Shown one piece after another: positions 38,001 to 51,947 of a stretch of 64,000 bases of DNA. Below the pieces are notes generated by a model. That model saw only the letters and a list, made by a program, of their open reading frames with translations, did no database searches and was not told the origin of the DNA. This DNA is from Bradysia coprophila (lineage: Eukaryota > Arthropoda > Insecta > Diptera > Sciaridae), in contig NW_023503409.1 in NCBI RefSeq assembly GCF_014529535.1, forward strand, positions 9,362,390-9,426,389, given 5' to 3'. The position numbers were made by a program, and so were the translations under genes. The number at the start of each line of letters is the position of its first letter. Position 1 is the stretch's first letter.

Positions 38001-41000
38001 CCTGAATTTCTAAAGCAGCCATTTCAAGTGCACACATACCAAACGAGAATATGTCAATGGCTGGTGTTAGGGCAGCTGCAAGGGAAATGGAAAAAAATGA
38101 TATTGATTAGGATTGGGAGATTGGCAATGATAACCGCCGGTCACTTACATCCATACTCTGGAGCAATGAAATGCATATTTTTCATATTTTCCCTACAAGT
38201 TTTAACATGATGATGTATTGCATCTGGAGCTACACTACCTATTTTTACTAGACCATTATGTTGAATAAATATTGTATCACAGGTTAGGTTGCCATGGATT
38301 ATAGGAGGCGAACAGGAATGCAAATAACTGTGAAATGAATTGCAAAATCATTTAGTGGAAATTAGGAAAAATGATGCGATGAGTGTGATGCAAACCTGAG
38401 TGCTGATAAAATTTGTGTGCACCACCGCTTCCACGCTTGCAGTGGCAATTTTTTAACATTCCTTTTAGTCCGTTTAAGGAACTGTTTAAGGGACCCGGAG
38501 GACATGTATTCTGTTATAAATATTACCTGCGGAAGAAGAAACAACAACATTTTAATTGAATGCTCAACGAACGCCGTGATAAACGCGCTTCACATACCCT
38601 AGGCTTATCATTATGTGTGTCGGTCCAATACCGATGAAATTTGACTATGTTTGGATGCTCTAATTGTGTTAGATTCTCGAACACTAACTGAATTTTCTCC
38701 TCTTGTGATTTGAAATTTTTTCTTTCGGAAAATTGAACCTCGTTCCACACAACCTCGACACCTTCTTCCGTGTCCATAGCCAAGTGAGCACAGTCGATAC
38801 CGGGAACATCTCGTTGTTCTACCTGTTGATCGAATAATGGGAAATTGATTAATTTCTGTCGAATGATTTTGTAGCTGCAAAAAGTTTGTTCAAATTGTAA
38901 TAGCCACACAACTAGATCGCTAGAATTCCAGCGAGATAAATACAATTACAGACGAAATTATCTACGCGTTCACACTTAAGTATGATCGACTCATAATGAT
39001 AATGAATAGCGACACTGCATTTACTGTGGAAACACTTTACTACATACCAAATTCCCCCTGTTATGGGGTGTTGGGTATTGTCATCCTAATTCTATATCAT
39101 CTGTTATCGACAGATAAGACAAAAATAGACGATGTGGCTTATTGTGTCTTTTACAGCAAATCGTTCGTAACCGGATTTTGATTTGAAAAATGAAAATGTT
39201 TAGATTAAAAGAAGTAACAGATTCGCCAACAAATTGATGATATTCTTGGCGTCTGTAAAAGGTATTTGAATTTTCAGTCAATCAATACTCAAAATGGCAC
39301 GCGAGGAAAACGCAAAACCCATTGCCTTGACATATTCGATCCATTAATTTTGATTCATCTAAATGGAAAATTACTCAACCTAAATTGTGTACGATTAGTC
39401 ACACACGAAAATGCTTGTTTGCTCTAAAAGTGTCCCGGTGATGATAGTGAACACGTATATATATATCTGGTGTGGACTGGTGTGTCATGCAATATTGTCG
39501 GGAAATGAGATTACCATACGTTTTAAACGAAATTCGTTTTCATTTCCAATATGTCTGAAGGACATTTTTCGATATGCCGTTTCAGTTCTGGAAATCTTCT
39601 TTTCCCATCGAATGCATAAAACCGGCGAGAATACGCGGCGATAGCCAGACAACATTTTCTTCATGACAATGATGGTATGTGTATCATAATAATATCACGA
39701 ACAAACAAGCGGATAAAGTGGATTTAGTAAGAAACCGGAGGGAAAAAATGACACATCTGCAAATTCACTAAGACTTGAAAGGTAGACATAGACATCTTAT
39801 ATGTAAGTGGATAATTTGCACCACAAAATTGCATAAATCAATACTGCTTGCAACGTCTTTGTGTCTCGTAGGAGAGTAAATGAACAATGTAAATACAAAT
39901 TTTCCGAAGTTTTTTTTCTGTCTTCTGTATACAAACATACCACTGTTCGTTCATCGTGACTGTTATGAGAAGAGGAATTTGATATTAAAGAGTTTCGAGT
40001 TGGTTTTGTTTTCAAGTTTTTGAACTTTTTCTTGAAACGGTAAACCTGTCACAATATATTCGTTAGATCTCCTATTTCTTTCGTTTACAGTATTTCGTTG
40101 TTGCAGGACTGGCTTTTAGTGGTGGATTGTGGGCGGGTGCATGCGTAACATTCTAATTATTATTGTAACCTTTGGGTCCATAAATATACATCACAACCAA
40201 GTCATGTGTAAGTTCGCATTTTAGTTGATTTTTATGAATGGGCGAAATGTCAGCAAATAATAAATGAATGAAATTCAAGGTCTCGCTACTCAGTAAGACT
40301 GACAGAGAGATCTTTTGTACGATCTTTACTGACCAGAATATCACGCGGAACAGTTTCAAAGGTATTTCAAAGTAAATGTAGTCAGCGTGTGGGTGTGTGC
40401 TTTCATTGATTCGTAGATATTAGAGATTTGTATGAAAATAACGAATACTTATCCCTGTGGTTCCCCTTGAGAAAATTTTTTGGAGACACTAGCTGTGTCA
40501 GGCTCGAGCAGTTGGTTCATCTCCCCACTACAACTTAAGTAAGTAAGTAGGTGTGTAAGTTACGTATGAGCTAATCGATGAACCCTGCCCTACAACTTGA
40601 ATCGACCTGCATTGGTATTAGTATGAAATTCGGACACGATAATGTGAATAATATCAACCGACGAACGGAACGGACAGTGGTTGTGACCTGAGAAAGAAAG
40701 TGAGTCTTGGCCCTACATGGAAGATTGAACTATGAAGGTTTTGTGAGTTATAACAGGAGGTGAAAAGGTAAGGCGATTAAGAAGAGGTAATTGATGAATG
40801 TTGGTTGATAATTTATCAATAATAAAGTAGCTAGTTCAACCACATTTCATTTCATTTCATTTCATTTATTTTCCGTAAAAAATATATTGATTACAATGAC
40901 CCGCGCAGCTCCAGTATGTAAACAATTCTAAGGAGCTACATAGATCGAACGACGATGGTTTAGTTAGTTATCACAGAAAGTACTCTGTGGTATATAAGGA

Positions 41001-44000
41001 AACAGTAGACTAGAGCGGTGTGCCCTACACTGATACCATTCAATCACACAGAACACACATAAGTGTGAAGAGGTGACAGTTAAAGCGAAAATTGTGAAGT
41101 AAAGACATTTAGTGTGCTTTAAATATTATCAAAAACAGCGAAAAGGGGGATTAGGGTATGAGTCACAATCGTACCAAAGTCCTCACGTTCAATGTTCTCA
41201 TGGGAGCGCTCACAGGAGCACATTTGGTTTACTCAAGTCAAGTCAAGTCAAGTGTGTATGAAAACAACGAATCGACTTGGTGAAGCATAAAAGTGTAACA
41301 TTTAGTGTTGAATCTGGAATCTCACTTCAAGCAAAAGTGTCATAGTCGACTCGACAGAGTACTATTTTGTATGAAATGGGTTTTTACAGTGTTGTTCCGT
41401 ACCTTACGATTCGCATTAAAACGATAATCTCTCCATATCGCTTAGAATCTGGTGCTTTTGAAGAAAGGAAATTTCTACCAAATAGCTGACTCAGATCTTA
41501 GAACCAACACTAAATTTAAATGATTTTTTCTTCAAATCTTTGATAAACAGCAAGAGAGTATCGCCACACACAAATTCGATCTGTTGTTTTAAGTATCGCG
41601 TATAATGTTCGCCACAAGATCGGGTACTTCGGTAGCATATAAACGTAATTAATAATCTCAAACGAAACCAGATACTCAGGACGTCATAAAACTCGCCAGT
41701 TTTTGATTGCAGAAACAAATTAAAGAAAGTGGAAAAATCAATATGTGGACAATTCAATGTTTGAAATTAAATTTACCAACGAGGAAATAGCTGTGTACAG
41801 TGTGCCGGTGCCGCTAGTAAGCAATGTTAATTTTTTTTTATGCCTCACAGCAATACCGACATTTATGTAAATTTTTTTCCGACTATTTATTTAAATTAAA
41901 GCAAATATTTTATTGAAATTTTGCCAAATATCAGTGGGAACGAAATTGGGTTAAACCTATTTTGATCGTGGAAGTGGAAGACGAAGCAACAAAAAAATTA
42001 TTTGATCACAAAAATGACACCATTTACAAATAACAAACGATCACCAACGCTCCAACCTCTAATTGCAGACATGAAAAGCGAAAACAATACAACACACAAA
42101 ATGTGAGAAAAACGTGTGTCAAGCAACTGCGAAAAAAACAAGTCTGATGTGCACACACAACTTTCATTTTATCGCATGAAAATTTACGGGGACGATCATT
42201 TTGTAATTCTTTTTGTGAAGTGACAAGATGTACGAAAAAAAAAAGATTTCATTTCTCGATGGAGTGGAAAGCTTAATTGCCCGTCTTTAATAGTCGCGAT
42301 TCTCAATAGATATATCATTAAAGGGACTGCACTTCAATTTTTAAAGTGTAAATTTTATCGTCGCGACAAGTAAATTGAGCATGAGTAAGATTGTTTTGGT
42401 TTGACAAGGCCATGTCGAGATGCACTAAAAGCAGTTTTCGTTACATGTAATTAAAACCGTCTGCTGATAGCTGCAAAAATAAAATGTTAAGTACGATTAT
42501 CCATTGTCACTCATTGTTTATATTATTTTGACGAGCGTGGCATTCGGCGAAGTGACAGTGACACCTGATTTTATTTCAGACAAATTTTTCAGAGAATTAA
42601 ATGGAAAAATGATCTGACCGTTTTCATGTGATATACAAGTGCAAAATTGGTGTTAACCTTTCGCAGACTTAGAAGAATTTATCAAATTAAACAAATCTTT
42701 TACTTCTCTAGATTTGACAGATCATCACAGTTGTTGCTGATAGATAAAACAGCCGTCTGCAAAAGGTTAATTCGTCGTTTTTATTCGACAAATACTTGGA
42801 TTGACATTGAATCTGCAGAAATCACAGAAATAACTTTCAATTCCATTTTGCTCGCGTCTGATCAATTTATTTAGATAAAAAACGGAGGACAGCTGAGATG
42901 AAAATTTATTGGGAAAAAGAGAGAAAATAAACAAAAATGACACAGACAACACACACATCAGAGAACGGAAAAAAAATCATTTTGATATTTTTTCTGTTAA
43001 GTCTGTTTTATTTAATTATATCGACTTCATTCATGACTGCAAGCACACCACAGTATTCCTACGAACGACATGCGTCATAACATATATAGCGCCAGACATG
43101 ATAAAATTGCGCAGCACATGAATTTAAACTATGAAAATATGTTCAAAGTTCATACGATTTCGACATTGATATGTTGAATGTTGATGTTGTGCTACAACTA
43201 AATCGAGAATATTTTTGTTTTAATATTCGAAAATTCAATTAAATATTGCCGGAAAGCCAATTTTTATTGACGAGAAGAAAGGATAACGGTAACTGGTGGA
43301 ATGCCCGCACATTAAATGCGATGTAAAGAATTTTCTGATTGCGTTTGTAATCAGTTAGATTGAAAAACTGATTCTACAATCGGATGTATTATCACTTTTG
43401 AGGAATTCCTACCGATAAAGAGTCGTAATCTATTGTGGCTTGGTTTTTGGTTTCTATTGTTTAACCTGTCACATACGGCAAGCATATGAACAGTTTTACT
43501 ATTCAAACTACTTCATTTGGTCGAAGATTTTCATAGATTGATTTCAGAAATCTTTTACTTCATTTGTTTTGAACATGCTTTTTGCTATATAAGACCGTAT
43601 TAGTCAGAGCTTGTCGTTTATTATTGCTGTCGTTGTTGATAACAGATGACAGTCGTCTGCAACAGGTTTAAAACTTCGTCTCAGTCAATCATGTGCTCAA
43701 TTGTACAATGAAAAGGAATTAGCTTTACAAAAAAACCCCGATGGCCGGGTCGAGATAAAAAGGAAGCCTAAAATTTAGTCAAACCACAACAAGCTCACTT
43801 AAACTTAAGTATTTAGATGAACAGCGTTCCTTGATTGTTTGATTAATCAAAATTTGATTCAATGTTAATACCGACCACCGAAAATAGTCGACTTGTTCGA
43901 CTTGATTAACTTTGCCTACAGTCATTTCGCGTCCGCATCATTGTGATATCAAATGCTATGCATCGGAAAGTTGAAGCACAATTGTGACTCATAAACAAAT

Positions 44001-47000
44001 CATTTCGTTACACTTAATAGATCGATAACACCAATGTTACAGCTCAATGCATGCATGCGTGCATGTACTCATTAACTGATGGGACGAGTTTGAGTTTCGC
44101 TTTTTATTTCTGCTAAATACCACTTGTCGAACCAAAATCGTACAAAATCAGTGGTGGCATGGCACAGTGTATACATGGTGCATTGAATGACCCTCAAAGA
44201 TGACAGACATAAGACGACGCAAAATTACAAAACTGTTGACTTTTCGACTGCATTTATTAATACACTGCGGAAGCGAAATGTGTGATAATGTGCTCGTCGC
44301 GCCGCCCAAAATCGTTTATGTCATCTTTTGCACTGTTGATTACCACCGATCGGTCGGTGAAAATGCTACTTTTAACGATCATGGGTAATAATGTTACGCA
44401 ATAAAATCATGGTTCGTTGGTTCTATTTTAGCGGATGAGTGATAAAATTTGAGTGCAATGGCAGTGCCAAAGAAATCTGGCCAATATAGATAAAATGTGG
44501 TTTTGGTCAATGAATCGTCCTGTATAAGATATCGCCCTTCAAAGATGTTATTTTTCAAACAAAATATTCGAAAATCAAGACCAGTATTCGACAATAACAC
44601 CAATTAATTGTCGCCAGTGCGGAGCCCCCGAACCGCACTCAACTAGTATCACGTTATTGGATAAGTAGTCAAAATAAATTGATAAATAGAATCTCGAACA
44701 GCGTAAAAATGTTTGTCTTTTCACTATAAGTATATCAACGAATTGTTTCGTTTCAATTGGAATAAATTGCACATAAACCTTGATGCCAGTAAATCGTTTT
44801 GTTATGGAAATATACAATGCGCACATTTCGTTAAATTATTCAAAACTATCTGTGAAGTGACGATAAATGACTGAAAAAAATTCCATTTGCTCTTGCACAC
44901 AGCTGAGGTGCTTTGATAACAAAAAAAAAACGTTTTCAAATTTATAACTCAAGCTGGAAGAAAGTTAATTGGCCTCTCCGGTTTTCGGATTGAATGCACT
45001 TAAAAAGTGTACTTTTTGTCGTCACATCGTCGAGGTCTTTTAATCATTTTTGAGTACTTTGGCATTAAATAAATCGGGGCATTGGAACTCTATAAACAAT
45101 AAAAGATTGATAAGATATTGCGCAAAATGGCATAATTTCTGCAAATTTCGTCGTACGTGCAATTAGTCACGTCGCTCTGTATTAAAAATGCATGAAAAAT
45201 CGTGATTTTTACATAAAATTAGGAAACACTTGGAAGCAATCGGTTCACTTCAATGGAACACTTCAATGAAAGGTGACAAAATCCGCTAATAAAATTTATA
45301 ATTGAAGTGACATCCCTCCAGAACCTAAACTATCCTATTCTTAAGAAGTAGTTTCAGTCCAGTCATATTTCAGTTAGCATTGCGTATATAGAAGAAATGT
45401 TTTTAAATTTCTAATTAACCAAATGTCTATCTAGCAGTATACGACAAGTTACACGATAACTTCAACAACTTGCACAGTTGATACGAGCTAACATTTTTAA
45501 AATTACATTTTCGTGTTTTATCTATGATTATTTTCGAGCAGTCACATTAAAAGCTATCCAGACTGAAACAGCAGATCCATATTTTGTTTTGTGTACCCAA
45601 GGGACGTACACCAAATTTATTAATAATTAATTGCACATTGCCAACATAAAACATGACCTTACATCGATGAAGGCTTGGAAAATGTTCAAGAGTATGCATG
45701 CCGCGGTGTTTTACTGAGTTGGCGAATGAGTGCAAAATGTTCATGGATGTTACCATTGGTGTAACATTATTGATTGGACGTTGTACGATGAATTGCTTTG
45801 TTTAGTTATAAATGGTAGTAGGACTTTCTAGCAATATGGAGACATGACCCAGAAGAAATGTGCTGCCAATATGAAAGTCTCCTGAACGTTTTGTGGATCC
45901 AGTCAACAAAATCAAAAACTTAAGACTACAACGGAGAACTTGCGTTTAAGAATCGGCTAGTAGGCTACTAGCTACGGTAAAACTAAACAAAGAAGTAACT
46001 TCAAGTTTAATTCGTACTAGTGACTTCTTTTACACGTAGTATAATGAATGATACATTTAGTGAAGTACTAGATTTTGTGTCAAACACGACTGAATCAACT
46101 TCTAAACGTTCAACATTCTCATGCATTACACTCCATTTCTCATGTTCCACGCACATCATGTTCCACGCACAAATTCCTAAGCGTTAATCACATATAAGTG
46201 AATTAGTCATCTTGCATGCGTTTGTACGACATTCGACTCCGTACAAACAACTCTCTAAGTGAGTTTTATGCATAACAATTGGCTAATATTATACCGCAAA
46301 ATAAAGCAAAGAAATGCAGCAACGAGACCTTGTAACGCTATAAGTATGGTTGTCTTGTTAATTTTGCTTAACTACACTCTCAACGTTCTGCAGTATAAAA
46401 CAAAGGCAAAAAAAAATCGAATATCTAAGCATGAACGAACAACCGAGACACGAGAGCATAAATTAAAAGCGAATTCTTCAAAGTAATGGGACATCAATCA
46501 AATGTTCTTGTGTATATGGAGTGCAACACGACCGCGAACTATAAAACTACAATTAAGGCAATGGTTCATCGAAACTATAAATTTCTTTTTAAAAGGAAAA
46601 TCCTTGCGAATATTAATCAATACGTGCAATGACTAACATCTTGTGTGTATATTGTACCTGAAAGGTATACGGAAATCTACACACAATAAAATTGAAGAAT
46701 TCTTTTCGGTCGAAATTTTCTAAATGTCATTTTGGTTCTACTATTTATGTAGCACTTCGTGTATATATAAGGTATATGTTCGACTGAACTTCAGACAAAT
46801 TCACTCGATTTATCGTTGTGAAAAAGAAGGGAAAAAAATGGCAAACGCATATAACTATCAAAAAGAAATGATGAGGAATCATCTTAAGGGATATAAAAAT
46901 GTGTGGGTTAAACAGTGAATTGAATTGAATTCATATGGCAACCATTCACTATAAATCATGTGCGCGTGTGTGTGTGAGTGAAAACATATTTTTAGTTTAT

Positions 47001-47663
47001 TCGCCGAGTTTTCACTAGAATGGTACGTACAACACAATCGACTTTTTGCATGGATAAAATGCAGCCGTCTAATTTCGAACAATAAACTCAATTTATTAAA
47101 AATAAAATAAATTTATTTTTAGAAAATCTAAAACATTTTTGCAAAATGACTTGAGGAATTAACGAAGAAGAAGACGAGAAGAAGAAAAAAAAATGGTTTG
47201 AAAATGAGGTATGTCACGTTACTGAACGGCGCCAAGTATTGCAAGAGACACTTCAATCAATATTTAAGAAATGTATTGCCGCCAACAAAACAACCAAATG
47301 TAATGAACCGCAAAACATTAGAATACAACCGAAGCTACATATTTATAGGACTAATTTTCGTTACGTTCCATTGAATAAGGAAATGTGGAAGAGATAAAAT
47401 GTGTAGTGTATATACAGCAGCGTCAGCAGCGATATAATATAAATTTTAGAATTTTGTTTATGATTCGATGAAAACTTTGCGTGGTGTACAAAGTGTAATG
47501 GCATCGTAATTTGGCGTGAAACGAAACTCACCTCTTCTTTCCGCTTCAGCCAGCGCCCACATGGACTTTCCTCTAGGATTTCACTTTCATCTTCCGAGTC
47601 CTCGCCACTTTCTCTGGGTGATTTGTGCTCCGATTCGTTATTGCTGGACCGACTTCCCGGCAT
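35053..47663 (-). CDS. Madm: Madm / NRBP pseudokinase
   Basis: Nuclear-receptor-binding-protein family adaptor; in flies it works with Bunched A (TSC22 family) in growth control. Ten coding exons in phase: 47663-47532, 38822-38598, 38526-38396, 38327-38149, 38075-37788, 37500-37344, 37249-37063, 36228-36109, 36021-35898, 35300-35053, totalling 596 aa. Signature runs include DESEILEESPCGRW, the TEEGVEVVWNEVQFSERKN segment, TEYMSSGSLKQFLK and HGNLTCDTIFIQHNG. The kinase fold lacks catalytic motifs: HRD is replaced by HGN and DFG by GSV, so it is probably inactive. The C terminus holds the conserved EKLEKFVEDVKYGIYPLTAFG and the LSHELVHLGFIHE region, then a Thr/Ser-rich tail. Intron 1 is 8.7 kb. 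The penultimate donor GTTAGT is weak and, if unused, a TAG follows at once. Confidence 0.95.
36317..36458. mobile_element. hAT-type MITE, CAGTGCCG family, with exact target duplication
   Basis: A 142-base element in a Madm intron. Ends CAGTGCCGGACTGGC and GCCAGTCCGGCACTG are perfect inverted repeats, and ACTTGGAG stands on both sides (36309-36316 and 36459-36466), an exact 8-base duplication. Inner arms CCCTTCGGGCG and CGCCCGAACG also pair. Same family as 22125-22267, but younger. Confidence 0.9.
46762..46772 (+). promoter_or_regulatory. TATA box of a possible mini-gene
   Basis: TATATATAAGG on the plus strand, 29 bases before TCAGAC at 46791, which fits the insect initiator consensus. This is the normal TATA-to-start spacing. 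It lies inside Madm intron 1 on the other strand. Confidence 0.4.
46838..46918 (+). CDS. Possible 26-residue peptide ORF (hypothetical)
   Basis: ATG in a good insect context (AAAAAAATGG) is the first ATG after the putative start site at 46791. It opens a 26-codon ORF (starts MANAYNYQKEMM, ends KNVWVKQ) ended by TGA. AATAAA follows at 47081-47086. The peptide is basic with no signal sequence, and I recognise no family. The frame is also open upstream of the TATA box, so the short ORF alone is weak evidence; what makes it worth listing is the order TATA, initiator, ATG, stop, AATAAA within 325 bases. Chance is a real alternative in such AT-rich DNA. Confidence 0.25.
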   Translation: MANAYNYQKEMMRNHLKGYKNVWVKQ

Positions 47664-50600
47664 GGCAGAATGTGGTTATATCGGAACCACTTTTGTGTTG
47701 TTGTTTGCTATATTTCTCTATTCGTTTTTGTTGTTGTTGTTGTTTGGTTTTGTCTAAACTAAATCTCCTTCTTCGCAGTTGATTCAATCAGTCAATGCTG
47801 ACCAAAGCGCACATTCATTTGATCGTACTGTTCTCATTATTCACTATCTGCCACATTTAGTTGTCGTTTAGTTAACACAATTTTCGGTTTCATTTAAAAT
47901 CGGAACGGGAATCGGATTCGTTATAAGATTTACGTTTCACTGTCTAATAAACACCGACGCGATTATTTCCTGCCGAAATACTGGGCTGTTACGATTAGTG
48001 TGGAAACAACATAACCAGAATCCTGAAACAGAAAGAAAAATCAGTCAAATATATGTTTTGCATAAAAGTCTGCAGTCTCCAAAGGCTGCACATGCACCTA
48101 GTGCTACGATTATTTTTTTTAAATTTGGACCTGACGTAACAGACAAACCGTAATCGAAGTAGGATAGAGGTTGAATTAGTAGAACGATAAAGTATTTTCA
48201 TTCGGAAGTGTTCCGTAAGGTAGAAAGATCCCGAATGAAAATGAAAACTTATTGATGTCTATGCAGCCTAAAGAAACCGTTCCAAATGAATTGAAACTTG
48301 TTACAAGAATGATATATCACTGCAGCGCCGTTGAAGTAACCCACTTACTATACGGACTATTATGCTAATGTTTTATTGCTTGAGATAAGAAAATCTGAGT
48401 TCAATGATTGGTTGGGAGTGTTAAACTCGACAACAACAATTAAACATCAATGTTATGCCTGAAACTGTAACTGTAACGACTAGTCGACATTTTTTAATGC
48501 AAAAATTCACATACCTACGACAAGAAAATCGTACGGATCCGATCAGAGATAACACAGACTACCATTTCACACTTCCAGATATTTGAAAGCCTGCATTCCG
48601 TTTACTGAAAACTGTTACAGTGTTACATTGACCCTAACGTAAAAAAGTACGCAGAGAGCCGAAGAACGAACTAAATTTCTGTTTTGTTTTCAATTCGAAA
48701 ATTGTTTTCAAAAATCTTTTGTCGTTGGCTCGGCAATAAAACGGATGAAAATTGAACACACCAGCGTTATTTTATCGGTTAGAAAAACATAACATTTTGA
48801 ATGTTTGCTTCTTTCAACACTCTCATATTCCGTACTCTCAGTCAAGTAGCCAGCAGTGGAACATCCAGTATCGCAGTGAAAGAATTTGTTTGGTATAAAT
48901 CGTAGGCAGAATAAAAAAGAAGAAACGAAAAAAAATTCTTTCACTCAATGTTGACGTTGACTATTTTTATATGGATGTTAAACATCTGCATGGACAAGCT
49001 GAATAGGAAATGATATGGAATCGTATACCAATAACAATGGGAACAATAACAACGAAAAAAAAACGAGAAAAGGAAATTTTTCTAATCTAAAAACATGATT
49101 TCATTCTGTGTCTCTGAAATATGAGCGATTAATATGCGTAGTTTGACCAGGTCAATTGTTTTACTAATAAACGAAACAGAGAGAGAAAAAATAAATTTTT
49201 TAATGGACATTCCGTTTACGTTATGATTGTTCGTCTTCGGTTCTTCCATTTTTCTTTTTTTTTAATTAATTAAAGCAAATTTACAGAGTATCTTATCTCA
49301 ATAACAAAAGATAAAAATTCTACACATTAATTCAATCTATATTATTCTGTGTGTATTTTCCAACTTTTATGTCCACATATCCAATGCCATATCTTGTGTT
49401 GTTTTTTTTTTGTTTCTGTTGGACCCGGTATGAACTCTGTCTACAAATGGGTACGACGGTTTTCGTTCGCTACATGATAAACTGAACAATGGCTGGTATT
49501 CTGCCGATTAATTTGCACAACAATCGAATTATTTTCGGTGTACCAATGTTCAATGGAGACTTGAACAGAAAAAAAACCTTCCAAAATAGAGCAGTATACG
49601 AATGAATTCACACGAACATTTGCAGTCGTATGTAGGGTTAATCGGGAAAACATTGGAATCACACCATTTCTACGTCCTTACAGTAAAATGTCAAAATTCG
49701 ACAATCAACCAGACAAATCTTGACAATCAACCCAGCGAAAACGACACTTGAAAACATTAATTTATTAGACTGCTCATTAAGAGAGCGTAACGAATATTTT
49801 TATCAAAAAAATGTTATTCAGATGACGCTTCATTATAAAATTGTTGATCGATTGAGACAACTGGATATTCGTATGCTTTTGAGATGCGAACGAATCATTT
49901 CAATTTCATTGAATCGAATTGTTTTTTATCTTTCTCATTTTTCCTTGAAAACTATCCGGTTTTTAGGGCAGTTCGGCATGAACGGTCCATATGATTAAAA
50001 TGGCAACATGGCAACATGTTGGATAGGTCGGAAAATTCAAAAAAAAATTGTAGGAAATGAATAAAGGAAGGAGAGAGAACAAAATAAATGTTCAAATTTA
50101 TAGTCGAACATCGTTTTCAGAACAAGCACTGGGTATGACTAATATGTGTTTAACTAAGAAGAAATGTAAGTCGCAGACGTTCAATAAATTAATTGTTAAT
50201 TTATTGTTTAGTGCATCCAGTAGTAGGTACAGAAAATTTTCGTCCGCAATTGTGTAGATTAACTTCATGTATAATGTTAATATTGCTCACATACTCAGAA
50301 CTGCAAGACCGACATGTTTGTTACCCACAAATTTTATTATTTATATTTGTTCGATCACCCATTAAAAGTCAAAATATTTATTTTGAATAGCTATCCGACT
50401 GTAAATATTGATCGTATATCCGTAACATAGTCTCCTGGTTCGATTTGAAATAAATTTTTTTCTTCTCCGGATTGATTGCAGAGCCGAAAAAAAAATGCAA
50501 AGAAAATTCCATAACCTAAGAATACCCAAAAGTTACTCGGGTAAGAAAATCTTGTTTTTTACTGGATGGTTGGCTATTTTCGTATTTTAAACAAGTAATC

Positions 50601-51426
50601 ATAAAATTGAGAAAGAAAATTATTATGCCGTCTGATTAGGTTATGAATGGTTACCGGCTGGCTGAATTTTCATTATACATATATAGCTACAATACATGGT
50701 ATAGACAACGATCGATTCTTCACTTCACTCCATAGAAAAAAAATCACATCGGAATCGCCTATTTTTATAATTCAACTTTTTTTCCATTCGATTCCCGGAT
50801 ACATCAACAAAATACACTTGAACGAAATGCCACTATTGCCACTTACATTGATCAAAAACTGTTATGAGAACGTAAATTACTTGGAAAAATAATCCGAACA
50901 ATTTTCAAAAAGTATTATTATATACTGCGAAATAATACTCAAACTTTTACTGCATAATGACAGGTTATTTAATTCGACATTTGCTTAGTTCTCCGTTTCT
51001 GAAGAAACTTATTCGACATATGAACTGTCAACGGATAGATGCCACCACTTTTATCAATCTGCTACAATGGTGTGTCGTGGCTAGTACGATTTCGTTCTGG
51101 TATAATTTTCGTTCTTGATTTTCTATAGAATATAGATATTGTTAAGAAAGGAAGTGACAGAATCCCTTGCATATCTGCACACTTCAGAGAATTTAAATGT
51201 AAAGAATGCAATTTATGGAACCAGAAAAAAAAATATTTTCACTGGTAAACCTAGTCATTTGAAAGGGACCTCAATGGCATCACTGAAAACGATTTTACGA
51301 AATTATTTTCCGTGATGCATCAACGTCTCTTCGAAATGACCAATAATAGTTTTCAATCGGTTTTCGATGTTAATTCTTCTTAAATGTTCGTGATTTCTTG
51401 ATTTTAATACTAACGTCAACTTTAAA
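47664..51426. other. Upstream of Madm, nothing recognised
   Basis: The Madm 5' UTR and promoter should lie in the first few hundred bases. The rest is AT-rich DNA with only short unconvincing ORFs. No tRNA, repeat array or conserved exon was seen. Confidence 0.4.
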
Positions 51427-51947
51427 TAAGGGAATTCACGAAGCTGAAATAAGCAGAAATATACGCTGTATATTCCGTATATCTTGTATATCTCGTATAT
51501 TTCTGTATATCTCGCTTATTTTGACAACTGTCAACAGAAAAATAATTCAATTTCAACTCGACGGATTTTGCTCAAACAAACTGCCATTGCGTAGCGCGCG
51601 ATCTCAGGAACCTGGAAACGTAATTAGTTTTTCAATCGGTCTAATATTTACCGAGCGATAAGACTTTGGAAAAGTTTTTTTTGGATACTGATCACATCAT
51701 GATTTCAAAGTCTTATCGCTCGGTAAATATTAAACCGATTGAAAAACTAATTACGTTTCCAGGTTCCTGAGATCGCGCGCTAAGCAATGGCAGTTTGTTT
51801 GAGCAAAATCCATCGAGTTGAAATTGAATTATTTTTCTGTTGACAGTTGTCAAAATAAGCGAGATATACAGAAATATACGAGATATACAAGATATACGGA
51901 ATATACAGCGTATATTTCTGCTTATTTCAGCTTCGTGAATTCCCTTA
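51427..51947. repeat. Near-perfect 521-base palindrome (foldback element)
   Basis: TAAGGGAATTCACGAAGC at 51427 is exactly mirrored at the right end, 51947. The two arms, each about 235 bases, differ by only a handful of bases and are separated by a loop of about 50 bases (about 51663-51710). The arms hold GTATATCTCGTATATTTCTG-type repeats and a GC-richer inner part (GATCTCAGGAACCTGG). Because of the symmetry, the same 80-residue reading frame appears on both strands; it is not a gene. The flanks show no clear target duplication. High arm identity implies recent origin or continuing gene conversion. Confidence 0.88.

Larger units (their letters stand above)
38823..47531. other. Madm intron 1 (8.7 kb)
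   Basis: Bounded by GTGAGT at its right end (reverse strand) and CAACAG at its left. It holds no recognised protein-coding exon. Simple repeats occur: ATTTC units at 40848-40869 and TCAAG units at about 41234-41258. A TATATAAGG at 40991 precedes a stretch that could be a cryptic or transposon promoter, without a clear initiator. The fragment CACTTCAAGCAAAAGTG at about 41327 matches the end of the element at 475-639. A more promising opposite-strand mini-gene is listed at 46762-47086. Confidence 0.6.

Noticed and set aside
40991-41110. TATATAAGG and following sequence as an alternative Madm promoter
   Set aside because: It is on the plus strand, opposite to Madm, and no initiator or downstream exon was found.
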